DNA from: Nannochloropsis salina CCMP1776
Lineage: Eukaryota > Sar > Eustigmatophyceae > Eustigmatales > Monodopsidaceae
Length of the DNA: 64,000 bases
Direction: 5' to 3'
Assembly (NCBI GenBank): GCA_004565275.1
Contig: SDOX01000095.1
Coordinates: forward strand, 164,798 to 228,797
The notes below the pieces were generated by a model. That model searched no databases. It had not been told where the DNA came from and saw only the letters and a list, made by a program, of their open reading frames with translations. Shown here one piece after another: positions 57,939 to 64,000 of the stretch. Position numbers and translations under genes: made by a program. Numbering within the stretch: the first letter of the stretch is position 1; the number at the start of each line of letters is the position of its first letter.

Positions 57939-59800
57939 ATGTCAGATGACGTCCGAGTCCGCAAGCTCCAGCCTATCTACAATGCGCTTGATGCGCGGAA
58001 TTACAAGATGGCCGTCAAACTCTGCGGTAAAAAAGACATGGAGCGATGGGACATCGTCAAAACCCTCAAAGCTCATGCCTTGGAGAGGATGGGAAGGGTC
58101 GAAGAGGCGCTGGACCTTTGTCGGGAGGTGGCGTCGCGGCAGCCGAGGGATGAGACGGTGAGTGGGGAGGGGGGGCGGGGGGGAAGAGGAGACTCGTTGT
58201 GGGGGCAAGAAGATGTCGTCATCATGATGGATAAACTATGGAGTGAGAAAAGCCAGGTGTGGACGCAGAGGGAAGGCTTTTATTTTCTTTCGGAGGTACC
58301 GGAGACAGCTGCCACTCTCTTCCTCGTTCCCCCCGCTGGATGTTCCTCATTCTCGGGCGGCGATGGCGCCCTCCTCTCGCCCGCGCCCCACACCCTCGAT
58401 GGGAGGGGACGCAGAGTCGGAATCACCGGGATGGCTCGGACAAACCGTCGCTATCATGCCTGCTCATTGCCTCCCCCCTCGGCAGGTCTTGAGCACGCTG
58501 GTCCTCACGTACAAGCTGACGGGGCGCGTCCGAGAGGCGATCGCCTGCTACGAGGCCGCATTGGCGGGGGAGGGTGGGAAGGAGGGCGGGAAGGAGGGCG
58601 GGAAGGAGGGCGGGCCGCGCCACCGGGAGCTGGGCCGGGAGTTGTTTTTTTGCTACTGTCGAGGGAGGGAATGGGGGAAGGCCCAGGTGCTCGCGACAAA
58701 GCTGTTCAAGCAGGAGGCGAGCCCGGAATACTTGTTTTGGGCGAGCACGGCGCTTTTTCGTGAAAGAGGGAGGGAGGGAGGGGGGAACGGAGGGAGGAGG
58801 GGGGGGACGCCGCGGCCGATGTTGGCGCTGGCGGCGCGGATGGTGGAGAGGGGACTGGAGGAGAAAGGAGGGCGGGAAGGAGGACGGGAAGAAGGGGGAG
58901 GGAGCGCGGAGGAGGTGGAGCTGTATGTGAGCTTGCTGGAGGCGCAAGGCGAGGAGGAGAGGGCCTTGGAGGGTTTGAGACGGTGGGGGGGGGGAAGGAG
59001 GAAGAGGGGGGGGGGCAGGGCGGGAAGGAGGGAGGGCCAGGGGCCTCGTTGGGGCTGTCGAGGCGAGAGCGCGCGAGGAGAGAAGGAGGGCTTTTGAGGA
59101 GGTTGAGGAGGTGGGAGGAGGCGGAAAAAACTGCACGAGGCGCACTTAAGGAGGCATCCAGAGCAGTGGGAGGAATGGGAGGGCTTGCTGGAGGCGGGAG
59201 GGAGGGCGGGAGGGAGGGCGGGGGGAGGCCGGGTAGAGGACGTGATGAGGGAGCTGCAGGCGGAGCACCCGTCGCTGCGAGGGCCGCTCTTGGCAGAGTT
59301 GGAATGGAGGAGGAGGAGGGTGGAGGGCGGGGGGGAGGGGGAGGAGGAGGCGCTGGGGGAGGCGGTGGTCAGGTACGTGGAGAGATTTGAGAGCAAGCTC
59401 TGTTGCTTCGACGACGTCCTCCCCTGTCTGCAGATGATGGTGAGGAGGAAGCGGAGGAGGGAGGGAGAGAGGGCGTGGACGAGGGTGGTGGGCTGGTTGG
59501 AGGCGCGGGCGGAGGAGACAAGAGGAGAGGGGGGGGAGGAGGAAGGGGAGGAGGAAGGGAGGGCGGCGGCCGTCCGGCGTTTGCAGTGCTTCATTCGGAC
59601 TCAGCAGTTGCTGAGGTTCTTGAAGGGGGGGCTGGGGAGCGAGGGCAGGGAGGGAGGGAGCGAGGGCAGGGAGGGAGGGAGCGAGGGCGGGAGGGAGGGC
59701 GGGAGCGGAGGGCGGGCGGGCGCTGGTGCGGGCCTGGAGCGAGGAGTACGCCCGGTACGGTCCACTTGAACGAGGCTGCGGAGGGAGGAGACGAGCTTTT
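57939..59800 (+). CDS. NAA25: NAA25/MDM20-like auxiliary subunit of N-terminal acetyltransferase B, frame disrupted
   Basis: Exon 1 57939-58157 (73 codons) splices in phase 0 to 58486. The N-terminus RKLQPIYNALDARNYKMAVK plus TPR-like repeats (DIVKTLKAHALERMGRVEEA; STLVLTYKLTGRVREAIACY) fit NAA25. Later, HPSLRGPLLAELEWRRRRVE and RYVERFESKLCCFDDVLPCL align with the family's middle. The frame breaks twice: in G9-G10 runs around 58984-59020 (one base short), and at an A6 run near 59125-59130 (one base extra: RRWEEAEK, then LHEAHLRRHPEQWEEWEGLL). After a 21-bp GC repeat (59639-59700) the frame changes again, then similarity fades near 59800. Only about half of the usual ~950 residues are present. 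NAA25 anchors NatB on ribosomes with catalytic NAA20. Confidence 0.8.
59639..59700 (+). repeat. 21-bp tandem repeat in the NAA25-like gene
   Basis: The unit GCGAGGGCAGGGAGGGAGGGA occurs twice plus a partial, degenerate third copy. The reading frame of NAA25 cannot be followed cleanly through it. Confidence 0.85.
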
Positions 59801-59984
59801 GGTAGGCAGTCGGGCTCAGGGAGCGGCGGCCGTTGGGGGTGTCGAGGCAAAGCTGGTTGTGGTTGCAGCTGAAAGTGGGCTGTGTGAGGGGGCACTCCCC
59901 CCTCCTCGGAGGGAAAGACAGATGGGGGAGGAGGGGGCGGAGGGCGGGGGGGAGGGAGGAAGGGAGGGGGGGGCGTTGTCTTTG

Positions 59985-60322
59985 CCGGGGAGGCAATCTT
60001 TGAGGTCCATGATGAGGAAGCCAAAGGAGTGAGGATGCCGCTCCAGGAGGTCGTTGAGCAAGTCCGGTGTCAAGTACGGGGGGGCACCGTGCTCCGTGGG
60101 GAGGGCCAAGAGGGGGGTGTGGAGGGGGAGGGAGGAAGGCCGCACGCCGACGTGAAGAAGTCCGGCACGGGCCGCTGTGCCAGACGCATGGGAAGGAGAA
60201 GAAATGGCGTGGAATGCCGGCGGATCAGGGGGGATTGGTGTGGCGGGCGCTGTGCCCTCCATGTAGCCTGAGGGGGAGGGGAGGTAAGCGGGGGCAGAGG
60301 GTTGCAAACGTGGGAGAGCTGC
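59985..60322 (-). other. Possible coding exon on the minus strand, unassigned
   Basis: After a clean polypyrimidine/TTGCAG acceptor at about 60323, one frame reads LPRLQPSAPAYLPSPSGYME and later YLTPDLLNDLLERHPHSFGF followed by LIMDLKDCLPG. This looks like natural protein and vaguely like a phosphodiesterase barrel strand, but I cannot name it. A second protein-like stretch in another minus frame (59868-59750; CNHNQLCLDTPNGRRSLSPT, AYQKLVSSLRSLVQVDRTG) may be its next exon after the CTTTCAG acceptor. No donor was found between them. Confidence 0.4.
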
Positions 60323-61146
60323 AATAAAAGAAAGTGAAACGCCCTTGAACGTCATGACACAACCATTCAAAGCGTCACCCTCGAAATCCGTGGGCATTAC
60401 AGGGCCGTGCGTCGTCGTTGAGTGTGTTTGGCTATTTTTTAAAGGGCAAGGGGGGGGGCCGTCGCCGGGATCGCTTTATCAGGGTCGCGGAGTGAGCAGG
60501 GGGAGAGCGACGGGAAGCACGAGCCCGATAAGTGCGGCCTGCGTGGAGGGTCGCGGGCTTGGGAAGTACCAGGGTGGCCACGTTCATGCCTTGTGCGGCC
60601 AGGCATGCTGCCATTTGCCCGGAGGTTGATGAAAGCTTTCATGGACGGAGAAGAGAGAGGGGCGTAGTGCCGTCTGGGAGTAGGGGAAGGAAACGAGCTC
60701 GGTGAAATTGAGAACAGGTTTTAAGATCCGTCAAACGAGGTCTAGAGCTCGTCCTTCGCGTGTGTATGAGACAGTATTGTCAGTCAGGAAGCTACGGAAA
60801 TTGTGTGCTGCCTGTGTCTGGCGGCCTTTTACTTGTTGCTGGTTGCGTATGTCGCTCTTCTGCGAATATGCCTGGAGCCAGCTCGCATGCCCGCATCGAT
60901 CGCTTTGCTGTTTTCCACGCTACGACCTCAACCTCATCCATTGTTCTCACAATCAGCGCTCAGATACAGACAAGGAGAGGCATGGGGGCCGGCGAGTGCG
61001 AGGTCTAGGGTCATTTTAGGGCCCAGGGGCCTATTGTCGAGCAAGACCTTTCTCCTCGGGCGGGCATTGGGCTCCTCACCTTCTTGTAGTCAGGAGGTCA
61101 TAGGCTGCATTTGGAAGCCGTTGCCGCCGCGATTACATAGGCTAGC
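60323..61146. other. Region with no resolved gene
   Basis: Should hold the 5' part of the minus-strand candidate and the B56 promoter. A minus-strand stretch near 60500-60610 (GMNVATLVLPKPATLHAGRT) has some protein character but no splice support. Confidence 0.35.
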
Positions 61147-62328
61147 ATGAAAAGCATCCTTCAGAATGTCAAAAAGCGCGTGGGGGGCGCCAGTGCCAGC
61201 GGCACGGGCCCCGCGGGGGGAAGCGGGTCGCCCGAGGCAGGCTCCCCTCCCACCCCGGGCGGTTCCTACACAGGCCCCCACGCAGTGCCTCAGATCTACC
61301 TGAATGTGGGGGGAACGGCGCCGCACGGACCGCTTGGGGGAGGCGACGGGACGACGGGCGCGGAGGGGCATGCCTCCTTCTTACCGCACAATAGCCTCCT
61401 CTCCCTCTCGCCCACGTCGGGAGCCGCGCAACGTAGGGAGGGAGGGAGGGAGGAGTAGAGGGTGGGAGAGGGGAAGAGCAGGACGATGGCGTGCTGGGAA
61501 GACGACGGGGTCAAAGTCTCAGAGCACAGGCCCTCCTCCTCCCAAGTCGATGACCCCCTCCCCTCCCTCCCCCCCGCCCTTCCCAGTGGCCGCCCAGGCC
61601 ATCGCGGACGGGACCCCCCGGGCCGACCCCTCCCTCCCTCGGCACACGCCCCAACGCCGCCGCTCCTCCCTCGTCCGACACCAACAGCGGCTGGCGGCCC
61701 TCAAGGACCTGCCCCTGCTGCGGGACACGGCCGCCTCCAAGCGGGAAGCACTCTTCCAACAGAAACTCCAGCTTTCCGCCGTCATTTTCAATTTCGACGA
61801 CCCTCAGGTGCCTCCCTCCCTCCCTCTTGCTATTCCTTCTTCCTCCGACACCCGCCTGCGGTCCTCAGGAACTTCTAATCTCTCCATTCCTCCCTCCCTC
61901 CCTCCCTTCCTCCCTCCCTCCCTCCCTCAGTCGGACAAGCGGGGCAAGGACATGAAGCGGCAGACGCTCCTGGAACTCGTCGACTACATCAATACCCCGG
62001 CTGGGCAAAAGATCTTCACCGAGGCGCTTATGCCTGGTAAGCTCTCCCTCCCTCCCTCCCTCTCTCCCTCCCTCCCTCTCTTCCTCCTTCCTCACAGGCA
62101 TCCAGCCCTGTGCCTTCCTTCCGCGTCCTCTCGTTCCTTCTCACCCTTCCCTCCCTCCCTCCCCTCCCCTCCCCTCCCTCCCTCCCTCCCTCCCTCCTCC
62201 CCCCCTCCCCCCCAAGACATCATGGCCTGCGTCACCGCCAACATCTGTCGCTCCTCCCCCCCCCGACCGAGGACTTCGACCCCGAAGAGGACGAGCCCGT
62301 GCTCGAGCCCTCCTGGCCGCACCTCCAG
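61147..62328 (+). CDS. PP2A regulatory subunit B56 (B'), 5' half only
   Basis: Exons 61147-61432, 61587-61807, 61931-62036 and 62217-62328. The B56 core begins LAALKDLPLLRDTAASKREA, LFQQKLQLSAVIFNFDD, then KRQTLLELVDYINTPAGQKI, MPDIMACVTANICRS and EDFDPEEDEPVLEPSWPHLQ. Last-exon frame changes at a C9 run (62256-62264); one added C would make it continuous and phase 0. The donor GTGGGG after WPHLQ leads into a (GGGA)n tract. No later exon (LVYEFF... of the HEAT repeats, from memory) exists on the plus strand in the remaining 1.6 kb, so ~350 residues are missing. B56 targets the PP2A catalytic dimer to substrates with LxxIxE motifs. The N-terminal ~95 residues are Gly/Ser/Pro-rich. Confidence 0.88.
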
Positions 62329-62330
62329 GT

Positions 62331-62390
62331 GGGGAGGGAGGGAGGGAGGGAGGGAGGGAGGGAGGGAGGGAGGGAGGGAGGGAGGGAAGG
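62331..62390 (+). repeat. (GGGA)n tract at the B56/TAF9 junction
   Basis: About 14 consecutive GGGA units. B56 exons end immediately left, TAF9 exons end ~55 bp to the right, and both genes lack their 3' halves. Confidence 0.92.
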
Positions 62391-62443
62391 GATGAAGGAG
62401 GGCACCGAGCCCAGAAAGGACGGTCGCGTACATCGCCCCTCAC

Positions 62444-62702
62444 CTTCCGTCCCGCGTACTTGGCGTAGTCCACCGAGTCCGTGAGAAGATCGTTGACGTT
62501 CCCTGCCGCGGAAACGGGAATAAAATCAAGCCCTTTTTTATTATGCTGCCTGTCCCGAGCCCCGCCGCCCCGCCCGTGTCCCCTCCCCGTGCGAAAACTA
62601 CTCACGGCTTAAATATTCAGCCACTAGGCCTCTGACACTGGGGTCGTAATTTTGGACGCCCATGGATGCCAAGACAGCGTTGGCCAGCTGAATCTCATCC
62701 AT
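62444..62702 (-). CDS. TAF9: TFIID subunit TAF9 histone-fold, 5' part only
   Basis: Minus-strand exons 62702-62606 (ATG at 62702) and 62502-62444 join in phase 1 and give 52 codons: MDEIQLANAVLASMGVQNYD, PSVRGLVAEYLSR-NVNDL and LTDSVDYAKYAGRK. This is the TAF9 histone fold (helix 1, long helix 2 and start of helix 3 in H3-like order), ending at a GTGAGG donor exactly where the family continues with the DDVRLA helix. No further exon is present downstream on this strand before the (GGGA)n tract and the opposing B56 exon. TAF9 pairs with TAF6 in TFIID and SAGA. An alternative upstream in-frame extension (GTHLSHQ) is possible if another exon precedes. Confidence 0.8.
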
Positions 62703-62779
62703 TTGGTGCGAGAGGTGTGTGCCTGCGCGTAGAGAGGGGAGGTGGCTGGTCGGGTCATTCCGAACGCACGGAAGATGAT

Positions 62780-62796
62780 TACCCTAACCCTAACCC
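62780..62796 (+). repeat. Short telomere-like (CCCTAA) motif
   Basis: TACCCTAACCCTAACCCGAA holds about two and a half units of the CCCTAA telomere sequence common in stramenopiles and animals. Confidence 0.7.
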
Positions 62797-63822
62797 GAAC
62801 AGAAGAAAGCCGCACGACCAAGCGATAAGGTCAATGGGGACAACGAAAAGTCTTCACCGAGCTTTCGCATTAGGAAGCGGCACCGTTTGCCGCCTTGAGG
62901 TATTTTGAGAGCTCGGCAACATGTGAAGTCTCTCCCTCAAGCTTGTACAAGGCGAAGCCAGAAAAGAGTGATCGAGACCCTTTTGGAAAGAAATAATCGC
63001 GTGCCGACACTCCTCTCATCACGGCGAGTTCCACAAAAGGATTGTTCTCTTAATGCAAGGTTGGGGGGAATTCTCGAGCATCTGGTGGTCGTGACATCAT
63101 TTTCTTCGTTGGTCCTTCTCGATCCGAGGGCTTCTCAGTCAGTGTACGCAAAGGAATTAGAGAAACGCGCTGCACGAGAGACAGTATGACGAAGAGCACT
63201 TATTTGCAACATGTAGTGTGTCAGATAGAGCCCTACTGCGAGTACGTCCTGAGCCTCGTTCCACCTTCATGCAAAAAGATCACAAGTCCGGGAGGATTTT
63301 GACGCCCTTTCTCATGAGACTACGACGCTGATTGGAGGGGAAAATGCAATGCCCTGTCGAATAGAAAAAGACGGGAGAAGAGGATGCGTCTTTCCCAAAA
63401 GGAGCGGGTCAAAAAGAAAAAGCTGGTAAAGAAAGAGAGAAGGCTGAACGCCGTCGGTCAGGCAAGGTCGTGGGACGTCCCAAAGTTTCTCGTTTTAGTG
63501 GGGATGGTTTGATTCTTCCCTCGCACTCCCTCCCTTCTCTTCCTTCACTCGCAATACGACCCTCCCTCCCTACGACCGCGTCCCTCTCCCTACGAGGAGG
63601 CCCACGGCCGCCAGGGAGGGACCAAAGGGCTCCTCCCACCCTATCCCGCCTACCACACTTCTCCACTCGACTCCGCCCGACCGAGGCTTCCAGGCAAATC
63701 ACGCACAGGTACATCCAGACACATCTATGGAAACTCTCGCGACACACACACCAGGGTCAGGCCCGCGGGGTGGTCTTGGGAGCGAGGAAGGGGCAAGGGA
63801 CGCCTCTCTCCTTTCCCCGCTA

Positions 63823-63862
63823 CCCTCCCTCCCTCCCTCCCTCCCTCCCTCCCTCCCTCCTT
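63823..63862 (+). repeat. (CCCT)n tract near the right edge
   Basis: About nine CCCT units, pyrimidine strand of the same GGGA motif seen elsewhere, lying just beyond the KAS stop codon on the minus strand. Confidence 0.9.
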
Positions 63863-63889
63863 CCCTCGCTAACGACCCGTCGTCGCTCT

Positions 63890-63938
63890 TTAAGGAACGT
63901 ACTTCTTGAAGACGAGGGCGGCGTTGTGCCCGCCGAAT
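63890..63938 (-). CDS. Last exon of a β-ketoacyl-ACP synthase (KAS I/II, FabF type)
   Basis: The minus strand from a CTTCAG acceptor (63940-63939) reads, after one base completing a Gly codon, FGGHNAALVFKKYVP and stop TAA. (S/G)FGFGGHN(A/T)xLVF is the C-terminal signature of condensing enzymes, its His being the third member of the Cys-His-His active site. Such KAS enzymes extend acyl-ACP in plastid or mitochondrial type II fatty-acid synthesis. The intron upstream (63939-64000) is a GGGA-rich tract that runs off the window, so only 15 codons are seen. Confidence 0.8.
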
Positions 63939-64000
63939 CTGAAGGAGGGAGGGAGGGAGGGAGGGAAGGGGGTGATGAGGAGGGAGGGAGGGAGGGAGGG

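Larger units (their letters stand above)
62703..63889. other. Intergenic, promoter side of TAF9 and 3' flank of a KAS gene
   Basis: No gene recognised. Contains a short telomere-like motif near 62780 and a (CCCT)n tract near 63823. Confidence 0.5.

Noticed and set aside
62780-62796. Telomere or chromosome end
   Set aside because: Only two and a half CCCTAA units flanked by gene sequence on both sides; too short for a telomere and easily chance or a promoter telo-box.

Overview
This is a nuclear window from a eukaryotic alga. The Δ6-type front-end fatty-acid desaturase, the TIC20 and sigma-factor genes whose products start with an ER-type signal peptide (as expected for a secondary red plastid), and the compact GT-AG introns all point to a photosynthetic stramenopile. 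I favour an eustigmatophyte (Nannochloropsis-like) on remembered resemblance of the desaturase; this is inference, not a database result. Exon limits were placed by hand from splice consensus, reading-frame continuity and family alignment from memory. For most genes the exon lengths sum exactly to a multiple of three.

Left part (1-25 kb): 3' end of a PH-domain gene; a possible small secreted protein (-); CDC14 phosphatase (+); NAD+ synthetase (-); Δ6 desaturase (+); an NTF2-like protein (+); a PH-domain protein (-); a 427-aa orphan (+); proteasome ATPase RPT4 (-) head-to-head with catalase (+); a small one-helix membrane protein (-); a cytochrome b561 protein (+). Then comes a 2.2-kb AT-rich stretch without recognisable genes (25.5-27.6 kb).

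Middle (27.6-51 kb, GC-rich): quinone-oxidoreductase-like MDR enzyme (+), chaperonin CCT6/zeta (+), SYLF-domain protein (+), TIC20-like plastid translocon protein (-), TIMELESS/TOF1-like fork-protection protein (+), plastid sigma-70 factor (+), a small GCK-domain Cys-rich protein (-), a very large unrecognised propeller-like protein (+), and DRE2/CIAPIN1 Fe-S assembly factor (-).

Right part (51-64 kb): a degenerate hAT transposase flanked by a 41-bp tandem repeat family; a three-repeat MYB (+); a possible 80-aa gene (-); an NAA25-like NatB subunit (+) with homopolymer frameshifts; the 5' half of a PP2A B56 subunit (+); the 5' half of TAF9 (-); and the last exon of a β-ketoacyl-ACP synthase (-) at the edge. 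B56 and TAF9 face each other and both stop at one (GGGA)n tract. That, together with single-base frame breaks in G, C and A runs (NAA25, TIMELESS, B56), suggests the sequence is unreliable at simple repeats here.

Most genes are housekeeping. Three concern the plastid (TIC20, sigma factor, KAS) and two lipid synthesis (Δ6 desaturase, KAS). I found no tRNA, rRNA, CRISPR or clear multi-gene novel system. The most interesting items are the unrecognised 1,298-aa protein, the hAT/41-bp repeat association, the pervasive GGGA repeats translated as Gly-Arg-Glu-Gly, and the B56/TAF9 junction.
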